Part shown: positions 1 to 8,876 of the stretch, in pieces
Numbering within the stretch: position 1 is the stretch's first letter
How the letters are laid out: each line of letters begins with the position of its first letter
Assembly (NCBI RefSeq): GCF_030652515.1
Contig: NZ_JAUSAR010000116.1
Location: 114,832-178,831, forward strand
DNA from: Aquabacterium sp.
Lineage (GTDB): Bacteria; Pseudomonadota; Gammaproteobacteria; Burkholderiales; Burkholderiaceae_C
Length of the DNA: 64,000 nt
Direction of reading: 5' to 3'
Program-made: the position numbers and the translations under genes
The notes under the pieces: generated by a model
What the model saw: only the letters and a program-made list of their open reading frames with translations
Told to the model about the DNA's origin: nothing
Database searches by the model: none

Positions 1-316
1 TGCTGAGCATGAACAGGGTCGGGGTGTCGGCCATGGCCATGCCAAGCAGGCCACAGCCGTACAGCAGGGCGCCCGCCCACAGCACCCAGAAGGCGCCACG
101 TCGGTCGGCCCACCAGCCCACGATGGGGCCAGCGGCACCCCACACCAGGTTTTGCACGGCCATGGCCAGCGAAAACGACTCGCGGCTCCAGCCTCGCTCC
201 ATGATGATCGGCTGCAGCCACAAGCCAAAACCGTGGCGGATGCCCATGGACAAGGTGACGACCAGGGCGCCGCACAGCAGCAGCTGCTGCAAAGGCAGGC
301 GGGAATCGTTGCGCAT
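1..316 (-). CDS. MFS transporter, N-terminal part (cut by window edge)
   Basis: The first 105 residues of a major facilitator superfamily permease can be read on the minus strand; the rest lies outside the window. The visible part has a first hydrophobic helix, a WLQPIIMERGW stretch, a second helix and the typical loop between helices 2 and 3 (GWWADRRGAFWVLWAG). The substrate cannot be judged. It lies 48 bases downstream of fliE on the same strand, and nothing suggests a flagellar role. The start chosen is the ATG at 316, since no clear alternative lies between it and fliE. Confidence 0.75.
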   Translation of the reverse strand, partial: MRNDSRLPLQQLLLCGALVVTLSMGIRHGFGLWLQPIIMERGWSRESFSLAMAVQNLVWGAAGPIVGWWADRRGAFWVLWAGALLYGCGLLGMAMADTPTLFMLS

Positions 317-364
317 GAGGAGGGCGCCCGGCCAGGCGCGGTGGATTGAACAGGGGCGGGTCGG

Positions 365-715
365 TCAGACCTGCATGTTCATGATATCCGTGTACGCCTG
401 AACCAGCTTGTTGCGCACCTGAACCGCCGACTGAAAGCCCAATTGAGCCTTCTGCATGGAGATCATGGTTTGTTCCAGACTGACGGTGGGGTTGTCGAAT
501 TGCACTTCGCGCTGCATGGCGCTGGCCTGGTTCTGAGCTTGGCTGACCGAACCCAGGGCGCTGGAAAAAGCCGCCTGGAAACTGGATTTTTCAACGTTGC
601 CGGCGCCGCCCAGGGCGTCCAGCCGTGTTTTGGCCTGAACGCGCTCGGCGATGTCGGACATGCCCGCTTTGGCAGCGGCCTGTGCGAAATCAAAAGGCTT
701 AAGTTTCAGGTCCAT
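365..715 (-). CDS. fliE: Flagellar hook-basal body protein FliE
   Basis: FliE links the MS ring to the proximal rod and is among the first substrates of the flagellar export gate. The 116-residue product has the family's usual length and its conserved C-terminal half (NPTVSLEQTMISMQKAQLGF, then VRNKLVQAYTDIMNMQV). The N-terminal part is variable and helical. It is transcribed away from fliF, with about 200 bases between the two starts, as in many Burkholderiales where fliE heads its own short unit. Confidence 0.96.
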   Translation of the reverse strand: MDLKLKPFDFAQAAAKAGMSDIAERVQAKTRLDALGGAGNVEKSSFQAAFSSALGSVSQAQNQASAMQREVQFDNPTVSLEQTMISMQKAQLGFQSAVQVRNKLVQAYTDIMNMQV

Positions 716-795
716 GGTGCCGTTATCTCAGACAAGGCGTGATGCAGTTCACCACGATGCCAATACTAGGCGTCCATGCTTGATCCGAAGTTGGG

Positions 796-831
796 AAGTG
801 CCCGGTAAATCTGCGGCTGTTCCCGGCACTT
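796..831. promoter_or_regulatory. Inverted repeat between divergent fliE and fliF
   Basis: AAGTGCCCGG at 796-805 and CCCGGCACTT at 822-831 form a dyad with one mismatch in ten and a 16-base spacer. It sits in the roughly 200-base divergent fliE/fliF control region (716-921). I see no convincing sigma-28 or sigma-54 promoter there. The dyad may bind a flagellar master regulator or be chance; the role is inference. Confidence 0.35.
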
Positions 832-921
832 TTGCCCGCTCTTCCTCCGAATAATGGACGTGTTCCGGCGGGTTTGCGGCATCGTATGGTTTCGATGCGC
901 GACCCAACGCTTCGACCACAC

Positions 922-2649
922 ATGGAAGTCACAGTCGCACCAACTCAAGCTGTCATCGCATCGCCGAATCAGGTGATCGAACCCACGCCGCCGCTCAATT
1001 TTGTTCAGCGCGTGGGCGCTTTGCCCATGCAGCGCAAGTTGATGCTGGGGGGCGGCCTGGCGGCCATCGTTGCCATCTTCATTGCCATGGTGATGTGGGG
1101 CAAGCAGGGCGATTTCCGGGTGCTGTATGCCAATTTGTCCGACAAGGACGGCGGCGCGATCGTGGCCTCGCTGCAGCAGATGAACATTCCCTACAAGTAC
1201 GCCGACGGCGGTGGTGCTATCCTGGTGCCAGCCGACAAGGTGCACGATGTGCGCCTGAAGCTGGCCTCTGCCGGTTTGCCCAAGGGCTCGGTGGTGGGTT
1301 TTGAATTGATGGAAACCCAGAAATTCGGCGTGACCCAGTTCCAGGAGCGCCTGAACTTCCAGCGCGGCCTGGAGGGCGAGCTGACCCGCTCGATCCAGAC
1401 CTTGAACGGCGTGCAGAGTGCCCGTGTGCACCTGGCGCTGCCCAACCAGAACGGTTTCTTCCGCGAACAGCAAAAGCCCTCGGCCTCCGTGGTGCTGACC
1501 TTGTACCCTGGCCGCACCCTGGACCGTGGCCAGGTGGCAGGCATCGTGCACCTGGTGTCGTCCAGCGTGCCTGAGATGCCCACCAAGGCCGTGAGCGTGC
1601 TGGACCAGTCGGGCGGCCTGCTGTCAGGCCCCAATGATGGTGTGGATCAGGCAGGCCTGGACGCCCAGCAATTGCAGTACGTGCATCAGATCGAGGCCAA
1701 CTACACGCAGCGCATCAAGGACATCCTGGAGCCAGTGCTGGGGCAGAACAACCTGCGCGCCCAGGTCACGGCCGATGTCGATTTCTCGCAGGTGGAATCG
1801 ACCGCTGAAGAATACAAGCCCAACCAGGGCCAGGCGCCCGCTTCGGTGCGCAGCCAGCAAAGCACGGAGCAATCAGGTGGTGGCGCGGCCACGCCTTCGG
1901 GCGTGCCAGGCGCGGCCAGCAACCAGCCGCCGACCCCCGCCACGGCGCCGGTGAATGGCACGGCGCAAGCGTTGCAAGCAGGCCAGGGCGCCGGTGGCAC
2001 CAACGGCACCAGCCGCCGCGAGGCCGTCACCAATTACGAAGTGGACAAGACCGTGCGTGTGACGCGCAATGCCACTGGCACGATCAAGCGCCTGAACGCC
2101 GCCGTGGTGCTGAACAGCCGCTCGGTCACCGATGCCAAGGGCAAGACCACGGTGCAGCCCATCAGCCAGGAAGAGCTCGACAAGTTGACGGCGCTGGTGC
2201 GCGAGACCATCGGCTTCAACGAGCAGCGTGGCGATTCGGTCAAGCTGATCAACACGCCTTTCCAGGTGGTGAAAGACGAGCCCGACAACACCCCGTTCTG
2301 GAAGAGCCCCGAGACGGTGGACCTGTTGCGCACGCTGGCCGTGCCGGGCGCCTTGACGCTGGCAGCGCTGATCGTGGTGTTTGGCGCGATCCGCCCGGCG
2401 ATCAAGGCTGCCCAGCCTGTCGTGTCTGAAGAAGACAAACAACCCAAATTGAACGCGGTGGTCGATGACCTGCAAGAGCTGCCTGGCTTGCAGACGATCC
2501 CGCCCGGCATGGTGATGGGCCCGAACGGCCAGCTGTTGCCGGCCCTGGGCGCACCCACGGGTGATGCACGCCTGGAAGCGGCACGTCAGTTGGCGCGGGA
2601 GAACCCCGCGGCCATGGCCGGTGTGATGCGCGATTGGATGGCTGGTTAG
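922..2649 (+). CDS. fliF: Flagellar MS-ring protein FliF
   Basis: FliF forms the membrane-embedded MS ring on which the rod, the C ring and the export apparatus are built. The product is 575 residues, normal for the family. A first transmembrane helix lies near residues 40-60, followed by the ring-building motifs (VLYANLSDKDGG, LPKGSVVGFELM), a long low-complexity P/A/G/Q-rich linker near 300-370, and a second transmembrane helix near 490-515. The cytoplasmic tail for FliG binding ends in ENPAAMAGVMRDWM. An upstream in-frame ATG at 832 would overlap the regulatory dyad, so the ATG at 922 is preferred. Confidence 0.96.
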   Translation: MEVTVAPTQAVIASPNQVIEPTPPLNFVQRVGALPMQRKLMLGGGLAAIVAIFIAMVMWGKQGDFRVLYANLSDKDGGAIVASLQQMNIPYKYADGGGAILVPADKVHDVRLKLASAGLPKGSVVGFELMETQKFGVTQFQERLNFQRGLEGELTRSIQTLNGVQSARVHLALPNQNGFFREQQKPSASVVLTLYPGRTLDRGQVAGIVHLVSSSVPEMPTKAVSVLDQSGGLLSGPNDGVDQAGLDAQQLQYVHQIEANYTQRIKDILEPVLGQNNLRAQVTADVDFSQVESTAEEYKPNQGQAPASVRSQQSTEQSGGGAATPSGVPGAASNQPPTPATAPVNGTAQALQAGQGAGGTNGTSRREAVTNYEVDKTVRVTRNATGTIKRLNAAVVLNSRSVTDAKGKTTVQPISQEELDKLTALVRETIGFNEQRGDSVKLINTPFQVVKDEPDNTPFWKSPETVDLLRTLAVPGALTLAALIVVFGAIRPAIKAAQPVVSEEDKQPKLNAVVDDLQELPGLQTIPPGMVMGPNGQLLPALGAPTGDARLEAARQLARENPAAMAGVMRDWMAG

Positions 2650-2659
2650 CCAAGGACGG

Positions 2660-3661
2660 ATGAACATGGATGACAAGGGACTCGAAGACGCCGCAATCTT
2701 GCTCATGTCACTGGGCGAGGAAGAGGCTGCCGAGGTCTTCAAACACCTGGAGCCCAAGGAAGTGCAGGGCCTGGGTGAAACGATCGCCAAACTCAAGTCG
2801 GTGCCGCGCGAGCGTGTCGAAAAGGTGCTGACGCGCTTTGCCGACGATTCGAACGACCTTGGTGTGCTGGTGCCCGACACCGACGAGTACATCAAGGCCG
2901 TGCTGCGCAAGGCCTTGGGCGACGAGAAAGCCAATCTGCTGATCGACCGGATCATCCAGGGCAGCGATGTCACGGGCATCGAAAGCCTGAAGTGGATGGA
3001 CGCCCAGTCGGTGGCCGAACTGCTGCGCAACGAGCACCCGCAGATCGTGGCCGCCATCCTGGTTCACCTGGATCCGGACCAGTGTTCATCGGTGCTGAAG
3101 TCGTTCTCCGACCGCCACCGCAATGAGGTGATGGTGCGCATTGCCACGCTGGACGGCATCCAGCCGCAAGCCTTGAAGGACCTGAACGAAGTGCTGTCGC
3201 GCGTGCTGGCGGGTGGCACGCAGGTGCGCAAGTCCTCGTTGGGGGGCGTCAAGCCTGCGGCGGAAATCATCAACCTGATGGGCTCCAGCCTGGAGACCTC
3301 GGTGCTGGATTACATCCGCGAAAGCGACGCGGACCTGGCGCAGAAGATCATGGACAACATGTTCGTTTTCGACGACCTGGAGAAGCTGGACGACAAAGGC
3401 TTCCAGGCCCTGCTCAAGGAAGTGCAGACCGAGTCGCTCATCATCGCCCTCAAGGGTGCTTCGCCAGAGATCCGCGAGAAGGTGTTCAAGAACATGTCCA
3501 GCCGTGCCGCCGAAACGCTGCGCGAAGACCTGGAATCACGCGGCCCGGTCAAGTTGTCCGAGGTGGAAGGCGAGCAAAAGGAAATGCTCAAGATCGTGCG
3601 GCGCCTGGCCGACGAAGGCCAGATAGCCCTGGCCAGCGGAGGCGACGATGAGTACGTCTAA
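2660..3661 (+). CDS. fliG: Flagellar motor switch protein FliG
   Basis: FliG is the rotor protein that receives torque from the MotAB stator. The 333-residue product has the three FliG domains in order: the FliF-binding N domain (AAILLMSLGEEEAAEVFKHL), a middle domain with the EHPQIVAAILVHL signature, and the charged torque-generating C domain (MFVFDDLEKLDDKGFQALLKEV). An AAGGA motif lies upstream of the start. It follows fliF by 10 bases and its last 14 bases overlap fliH. Confidence 0.97.
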   Translation: MNMDDKGLEDAAILLMSLGEEEAAEVFKHLEPKEVQGLGETIAKLKSVPRERVEKVLTRFADDSNDLGVLVPDTDEYIKAVLRKALGDEKANLLIDRIIQGSDVTGIESLKWMDAQSVAELLRNEHPQIVAAILVHLDPDQCSSVLKSFSDRHRNEVMVRIATLDGIQPQALKDLNEVLSRVLAGGTQVRKSSLGGVKPAAEIINLMGSSLETSVLDYIRESDADLAQKIMDNMFVFDDLEKLDDKGFQALLKEVQTESLIIALKGASPEIREKVFKNMSSRAAETLREDLESRGPVKLSEVEGEQKEMLKIVRRLADEGQIALASGGDDEYV

Positions 3662-4709
3662 ACCGGTGCCGCCGGGTGGTGGCAACAACAACGGTGGCAA
3701 CGGCAATGGCGGCAATGTGCCGAACTCGTACACGCGCTTCATCCCGCGCGAAGAGCTGGGCTCCTTTGCCGCCTGGAACCCCCAAACATTTGAACAGCCC
3801 ACGGCCGACAAAGGCGACCCTGCGGGCGAATCGGGTGTGCGCAAGCAGACATTTTCGGAGCGTGCCGCTGCCAGCGTGCCGCTGACGGTCAAGCCGACGG
3901 CCGGTGCCGGGACTGCGGCCAAACCCGCGCCTGCCAGCGCGAAACCTGCGGCCGCCACCGCCCGGCCTGCGCCCAAGCCCGCGCCCAAGGCCACGGTGAC
4001 CAGCATCAAGCGCCAACCCCTGGTGGGCGGCATGCCCGGTGAAGAAGCCCCACCGCCCCCAGAGCCTCCTGCGCCACCAGAACCCACCCCGAATGTGGAA
4101 GAGCTGATCGACAAGGCCCACAAGTCGGGCTACCAGGACGGCTACCGCAATGGCCTGATCGCGCTGGAAAGCTACAAGCAGACCCAGGCGGCGCAACTGG
4201 CCGCTTACATGAATGACCAGATCGGCGCGCTGGCGTCTGATTTCCACCATCGCCTGGAATCGCTGGAGCAGCAACTGGCGGGCCGGATTGCCGGCGTGGC
4301 GCTGGAGCTGGCCCGCCAGGTGGTGCGCAGCGAACTGGACCAACGCCCCGAAGCCGTGCTGACCGTGGCCGAAGAAGCCCTGAGCGTGTTGCTGTCGTCC
4401 GCCAAACAGATCGTGGTGCGCTTGAACCCCGACGACAACGCGCTGGCACAAGGGTCTTTGACCGAAGTGTTGCAGGCGCGCGGCGCCCGTTTGTTGCCTG
4501 ATTCAGCGGTGACGCGTGGCGGTTGCGTGGTCGAGTCCGACATTGCCGTGGTGGACGCCAGCGTGGAAGCGCGCTGGTTCCGCGCCGCCGCCGCGATGGG
4601 CAGCCAGACCGAATGGCATGGCGGGCACGAAGTGCCTTACACGCCCGTGGACAACGGTGACAGCACCGACATGGACGACGAACTGCCTTCCCCCGGAGAT
4701 GCTGCATGA
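3648..4709 (+). CDS. fliH: Flagellar export protein FliH
   Basis: FliH binds and regulates the export ATPase FliI and docks it to the C ring. The 353-residue product is long for the family because of an N-terminal Gly/Asn-rich stretch and a Pro/Ala/Lys-rich low-complexity region at about residues 85-150. The conserved part begins near 145 (AHKSGYQDGYRNGL) and continues as the helical ATPase-binding region with ELARQVVRSEL. It overlaps fliG by 14 bases and fliI by four (ATGA), which suggests translational coupling. Confidence 0.93.
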   Translation: MSTSKPVPPGGGNNNGGNGNGGNVPNSYTRFIPREELGSFAAWNPQTFEQPTADKGDPAGESGVRKQTFSERAAASVPLTVKPTAGAGTAAKPAPASAKPAAATARPAPKPAPKATVTSIKRQPLVGGMPGEEAPPPPEPPAPPEPTPNVEELIDKAHKSGYQDGYRNGLIALESYKQTQAAQLAAYMNDQIGALASDFHHRLESLEQQLAGRIAGVALELARQVVRSELDQRPEAVLTVAEEALSVLLSSAKQIVVRLNPDDNALAQGSLTEVLQARGARLLPDSAVTRGGCVVESDIAVVDASVEARWFRAAAAMGSQTEWHGGHEVPYTPVDNGDSTDMDDELPSPGDAA

Positions 4710-6139
4710 ACATGCCCATTCGCGCCGCCGGCCAAGGTGTGGCCATGGACCGCTGGAACCGCTTCCTGGGTGACCTGGACGACTGCGCCAGCACCGCGAT
4801 CCCGCTGGAGAATCAGGGCAAGCTGGTCCGCGTGGCCGGCCTGGTGCTGGAGGCCGCTGGCCTGCGTTTGCCGGTGGGGGCCGTTTGTGAAATCCATTCA
4901 GAAACCCGCCTGGAAGCCCAGCCCGTGCTGGCCGAAGTGGTGGGTTTCGCGGGCGACCGCGCCTACCTGATGCCAACCGCCGAAGCGCACGGTTTGTCCA
5001 GCGGCGCCCGCGTGGTGCCGCGCGCCATCCCCATCAACCCGCCATTGCTGGGCCGCCCCAATCACCCCTGGCGCCGCAGCGAAGACCGCACCCGCCACCT
5101 GCCCATCGGCAGTGGCCTGTTGGGCCGCGTGGTCAATGCCCATGGCGAACCCCTGGACCGCCACGGCCCCTTGAACCACGTCCGCAGCGAGCCCCTGGTG
5201 CGCCGCCCCATGAACGCCATGGAGCGCGACCCCGTTCGCTTGCCCCTGGACACCGGCGTGCGCGCCATCAACACCATGCTCACCGTGGGCCGTGGCCAGC
5301 GCATCGGCCTGTTCGCCGGCTCCGGTGTTGGTAAATCGGTGCTGCTGGGCATGATGGCCCGTTACACCCAGGCCGACGTCATCGTGGTGGGCCTGATCGG
5401 TGAACGCGGCCGTGAAGTCAAGGAATTCATCGAAGACATCCTGGGCGAAGACGGCCTGGCCCGCTCGGTGGTGGTGGCCGCACCTGCGGATGCACCCCCA
5501 TTGACGCGCATGCAGGGCGCGAACTACGCTACCGCCGTGGCTGAACACTTTCGTGACCAGGGCCTGCATGTGCTGCTGCTGATGGATTCGCTCACCCGGT
5601 ATGCCATGGCTCAGCGCGAAATCGCCCTGGCCATTGGCGAACCACCTGCCACGAAGGGCTATCCGCCCTCGTGCTTTGCCAAGCTGCCCCAACTGGTGGA
5701 GCGCAGCGGCAATGGCCTGAACGGCCACGGCTCGATCACCGCCTTCTACACCGTGCTGTCCGAAGGCGATGACCAGCAAGATCCCATCGCCGACGCGGCC
5801 CGCGCCATCCTGGACGGGCACATCGTGCTGTCGCGCGACCTGGCCGAGGCGGGGCACTTCCCGGCCATCGACATCGAAAAATCGGCTTCGCGCGTGATGA
5901 ACAACGTGGCCAGCAGCGAGCACATCGATTCGTCGCGCCGCTTCCGGCAGCTGTGGTCCAAGTACAGCAAGGCGAAGGATCTGATCCAGCTGGGCGCCTA
6001 CGTGCCCGGACACGACCGCGACCTGGACCAGGCCGTGAAACTGCATCCGGCCATGGTGGCCATGCTCCAACAAGACATGCACTTGCCCGCGCGCCTGGAC
6101 GACAGCGTCGAGCAACTGCGTCACATCGTGAGCGACTGA
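4706..6139 (+). CDS. fliI: Flagellum-specific export ATPase FliI
   Basis: FliI is the ATPase of the flagellar type III export apparatus and is related to F1-beta. The 477-residue product has a variable N-terminal domain, the phosphate-binding loop GLFAGSGVGKS at about residues 201-211, the GLIGERGREVKEF motif and the Walker B region LLLMDSLTRYAMAQREI. The end (DDSVEQLRHIV) matches family members. The start overlaps the fliH stop by four bases, and fliJ begins two bases after its own stop. Confidence 0.97.
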   Translation: MNMPIRAAGQGVAMDRWNRFLGDLDDCASTAIPLENQGKLVRVAGLVLEAAGLRLPVGAVCEIHSETRLEAQPVLAEVVGFAGDRAYLMPTAEAHGLSSGARVVPRAIPINPPLLGRPNHPWRRSEDRTRHLPIGSGLLGRVVNAHGEPLDRHGPLNHVRSEPLVRRPMNAMERDPVRLPLDTGVRAINTMLTVGRGQRIGLFAGSGVGKSVLLGMMARYTQADVIVVGLIGERGREVKEFIEDILGEDGLARSVVVAAPADAPPLTRMQGANYATAVAEHFRDQGLHVLLLMDSLTRYAMAQREIALAIGEPPATKGYPPSCFAKLPQLVERSGNGLNGHGSITAFYTVLSEGDDQQDPIADAARAILDGHIVLSRDLAEAGHFPAIDIEKSASRVMNNVASSEHIDSSRRFRQLWSKYSKAKDLIQLGAYVPGHDRDLDQAVKLHPAMVAMLQQDMHLPARLDDSVEQLRHIVSD

Positions 6140-6140
6140 C

Positions 6141-6635
6141 ATGAGCACCATCCAACCCCTGTTGATTTTGCTGGACTCGGCCGAGAAGGCCCGGGACGAT
6201 GCCGTCTCGCAGATGGAAAACGCGCGCCGAGCCCACGAGGCCGCGCGCCAGCAAGCCCAGTCCCTGGCGGATTGGCGCAAGGAATACCAGCAGCGTTGGA
6301 GCAGCCAGTTCGCCAAGTCGGGTGGCATGGAAATCATGCGTTGCTACCAGGACTTCACCGCGCGCCTGGGCGATGCGGTGTCCGAGCAGGACAAGCGGGT
6401 TGATCAAGCGGCCCTGTTCATGGAGCAATGCCGCCTGCAGTTGATCGAACGTGAACGCAAGGTGGCCGCCGTCGGCCAGCTGATTGATCGGCGCCAGCTT
6501 GAATCGGCCCAGCGCGAACAGCGCCGTGACCAGAAAGCCACCGACGAACAGGCCGCGCGTGCTGGCCGAGGTGGTTCTTCGCCAATGGCTTCGTCCATGG
6601 GCTCGGCCACCAGCTTCGTGCCGACGTCTTACTGA
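6141..6635 (+). CDS. fliJ: Flagellar export chaperone FliJ
   Basis: FliJ is a small coiled-coil protein that escorts export chaperones and stimulates the FliI hexamer. The 164-residue product is almost entirely charged heptad-like helix, for example ARRAHEAARQQAQSLADWRKEY and LIERERKVAAVGQLIDRRQ. The identification rests on length, coiled-coil character and its place directly between fliI and fliK. The extreme C terminus is Ser/Gly-rich and probably disordered. Confidence 0.9.
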   Translation: MSTIQPLLILLDSAEKARDDAVSQMENARRAHEAARQQAQSLADWRKEYQQRWSSQFAKSGGMEIMRCYQDFTARLGDAVSEQDKRVDQAALFMEQCRLQLIERERKVAAVGQLIDRRQLESAQREQRRDQKATDEQAARAGRGGSSPMASSMGSATSFVPTSY

Positions 6636-6664
6636 ATTGATGAATGATTTTGAAAGGTTGTGAC

Positions 6665-8062
6665 ATGAACGGTCCCCTCAATACCACCAACTCTGGCAAA
6701 TCCGGCACCACCAACAGCGCGGCGACCGATTGGGCGGCGAAGTTGTCGTCCTCTTCCAACCAGGCGAGTGGCACCGATCAGGCCGCGATGCAGTCCGATT
6801 TCTCGCGCTGGATGGCGAAGGCTGCTGCGACCACACAGCAACCTGCGGCCACCGCTGCTCAGTTGTCGGCGAATGCCGCTGCGCCCGGCAAAGCCAGCGC
6901 AGGGCAGGGCAGCTCGTCCACCTCGGTGGAGGCACGCAATGCCCTGGCACGCGCCCAGGCCAATGCCGCGCAGGCCAAGCGCCAGGCCCCTGTCAACCAT
7001 TCCGAAACGGCCCATGCGCCCAAGGCTGAAAAGCCCAAAACTGCATCGGCCGATGCCAACAAATCCGCCAAGACCGATGCCGCCAAGGCCAAGCCCAAAG
7101 AAGGCGCTGACCAGGCCGATCGCAGCAATGAGGCGGGCCGGGACCAAGCGTCTGTGGACGAAGGCAAAGGTGCGGCCACGCAGCGCGAAGTCGCCGCCAA
7201 GGACCAGCAACCGGCCGAAAGCGCCACGTCCAGCGATCCCTCGTCGATGTTGGCCTGGTTGGCCAGTCTGACGCACGGTGCGGCCAAAACGGCGACGCTG
7301 GGCGGTGATGCCCAGAAAGCCGGTGCCGATGCCAACGAAGCGCAATTGCAAGCCAAGGATGGCGCCATGCCGGTCGCCACCACGGGGCACGATGCCCTGG
7401 CGGCGATGAACACCGCCAACGACCCAGGCGCCATTGACGTCTCGACCCTGCAAGCCGCCGAAGGCCGCCTGGCCGTGGTGGATGGTGCGGCCGATTCATC
7501 GGCCAAGGGGGCGGACTTTGCCAGCACCTTGTCCACCGAAATGATGCGCGGCCTGGCTGGCAAAACCAGCGAAGCCAGCGCCACGGCTCAGACCAGCGCC
7601 ACCCTGGCCCCAGCCGTCAACAGCCCCGAGTTTCCGCAAGCCCTGGCCGACCGTGTGGGCATGTGGGTGAACGCCATGGGTGAAGACGGCACGATGTCGG
7701 CCGAGCTGCACCTCAATCCCGCCGAAATGGGCCCCATCAGCGTGAAAATTTCACTGGATGGCCAGTCGGCGCAAGTTGATTTTGCGGCAGCCAACCTGGA
7801 GACCAGGCGTGCCATCGAGGCCAGCCTGCAAATGCTGTCTGCATCGTTGGACGAGGCGGGTCTCAAGCTCGGCGGATCGGGCGTGTCCGATCAATCGCCC
7901 CAGCAACAGTTCAACCAGGCCTCGGGTCAGCCTGGTGGCGCCCCGGCCTGGGGTGGTGGTGCGGCGGGTCTGGAGTCGTCCGGTGGTGAACCCCACGAAG
8001 GTCGCATGGCCACTGCGGCCGCCCGGGCAGGGCGACGGGGTGGCCTTGACCTGTATGCATAG
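6665..8062 (+). CDS. fliK: Flagellar hook-length control protein FliK
   Basis: FliK measures hook length and switches export specificity from hook to filament. The 465-residue product has the usual two-part design: a long low-complexity Ala/Lys/Ser/Thr-rich ruler region (to about residue 310), then a conserved C-terminal switch domain with LHLNPAEMGPISVKISLDGQSAQVDFAAAN. The end is Gly/Pro-rich. The ATG at 6665 is preferred over an in-frame one at 6644 because an AAAGG ribosome site lies about ten bases before it. Confidence 0.93.
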   Translation: MNGPLNTTNSGKSGTTNSAATDWAAKLSSSSNQASGTDQAAMQSDFSRWMAKAAATTQQPAATAAQLSANAAAPGKASAGQGSSSTSVEARNALARAQANAAQAKRQAPVNHSETAHAPKAEKPKTASADANKSAKTDAAKAKPKEGADQADRSNEAGRDQASVDEGKGAATQREVAAKDQQPAESATSSDPSSMLAWLASLTHGAAKTATLGGDAQKAGADANEAQLQAKDGAMPVATTGHDALAAMNTANDPGAIDVSTLQAAEGRLAVVDGAADSSAKGADFASTLSTEMMRGLAGKTSEASATAQTSATLAPAVNSPEFPQALADRVGMWVNAMGEDGTMSAELHLNPAEMGPISVKISLDGQSAQVDFAAANLETRRAIEASLQMLSASLDEAGLKLGGSGVSDQSPQQQFNQASGQPGGAPAWGGGAAGLESSGGEPHEGRMATAAARAGRRGGLDLYA

Positions 8063-8151
8063 GCCTGGGCCTGCCCTGTCCAGAATCGCGCGGATTTCAC
8101 ATCGCTTATCGGTTCTTCAGTTTTGGCCCTGACTTCCAATAATCCCATCAT

Positions 8152-8182
8152 GCCCCTTTCGACTTTTTCAGGGTCGAAGGGC
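8152..8182 (+). terminator. Hairpin between fliK and fliL
   Basis: Arms GCCCCTTTCGAC (8152-8163) and GTCGAAGGGC (8173-8182) pair over about ten base pairs with a small bulge. There is no run of T after it, so it is a weak terminator candidate or an RNA-processing stem. The 142-base gap is the largest inside the plus-strand fli cluster, so a fresh promoter for fliL onward is possible, though none was recognised. Confidence 0.4.
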
Positions 8183-8204
8183 TTGAATTTCAGGAGATTT
8201 GCGA

Positions 8205-8855
8205 ATGTCAGCTGCTTCCGCTGCGGCGCCTGCCGAAGGCGATGCCCCCAAGAAGGGGCCTAAAAAGCTCATCATCATCATCGTGGCCGTGCTGCTGCTG
8301 GTGGTGATTGGTGGCGGTGCGGCGGTCTTCGTGATGAAGAAGAACGCGGCTGCGGCTGCGGCCGCTGCCGAGGGTGAAGACGGCGAAGCCGCTGACACCT
8401 CGCACGCCAAAGCGGCGACCAAGCCCAAGAGCAAGGACGAGCACGCCGCCCCACCGGCCTTTGTGCCGCTGGATCCGTTCATCGTCAACCTGGCCGACAA
8501 GGAAACCGAACGCTTTGCGCAGATCGGCTTGACCTTGCAGGTGGACGATCCGAAGATGGCCGAGGAAATCAAGACCTACATGCCGGCCATCCGCAATGCG
8601 GTGCTGATGATCTTGTCGCACAAGACGTCTGATCAGTTGCTGACCCAGGAAGGCAAGGAAAAGCTGGCCGAGCAGATCCGCCGTGACGCCGCGCGCGCCA
8701 TGGGCTACGAGATCGACGAGCCGGAAGACGAGGAAGCGGCCGCCGCCCAGGAAGACGAAGACGTGGCGCCCAAGAAGAAAAAGAAGAAGAAAAAGAAGGT
8801 TGAGCAGTACAACCCGATCGTCAAAGTCAACTACGCCAATTTCATCGTTCAGTGA
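8205..8855 (+). CDS. fliL: Flagellar basal body-associated protein FliL
   Basis: FliL is a single-pass inner-membrane protein that surrounds the stator and supports torque. The 216-residue product has a cytoplasmic start ending in PKKGPKKL, one transmembrane helix (about residues 24-46) and the periplasmic domain with FVPLDPFIVNLAD and RFAQIGLTLQV. Unusually, an acidic stretch (EPEDEEAAAAQEDEDV) and a run of nine lysines are inserted just before the conserved C terminus NYANFIVQ. The AGGAG at 8192-8196 supports the ATG at 8205. fliM follows after 21 bases. Confidence 0.93.
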   Translation: MSAASAAAPAEGDAPKKGPKKLIIIIVAVLLLVVIGGGAAVFVMKKNAAAAAAAAEGEDGEAADTSHAKAATKPKSKDEHAAPPAFVPLDPFIVNLADKETERFAQIGLTLQVDDPKMAEEIKTYMPAIRNAVLMILSHKTSDQLLTQEGKEKLAEQIRRDAARAMGYEIDEPEDEEAAAAQEDEDVAPKKKKKKKKKVEQYNPIVKVNYANFIVQ

Positions 8856-8876
8856 GCCAACCGCAGTAGCCAGGCC

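Noticed and set aside
821..840. GGCAC...GC sequence before fliF as a sigma-54 promoter
   Set aside because: The GG to GC spacing is 11 bases instead of 10, which normally abolishes RpoN recognition.
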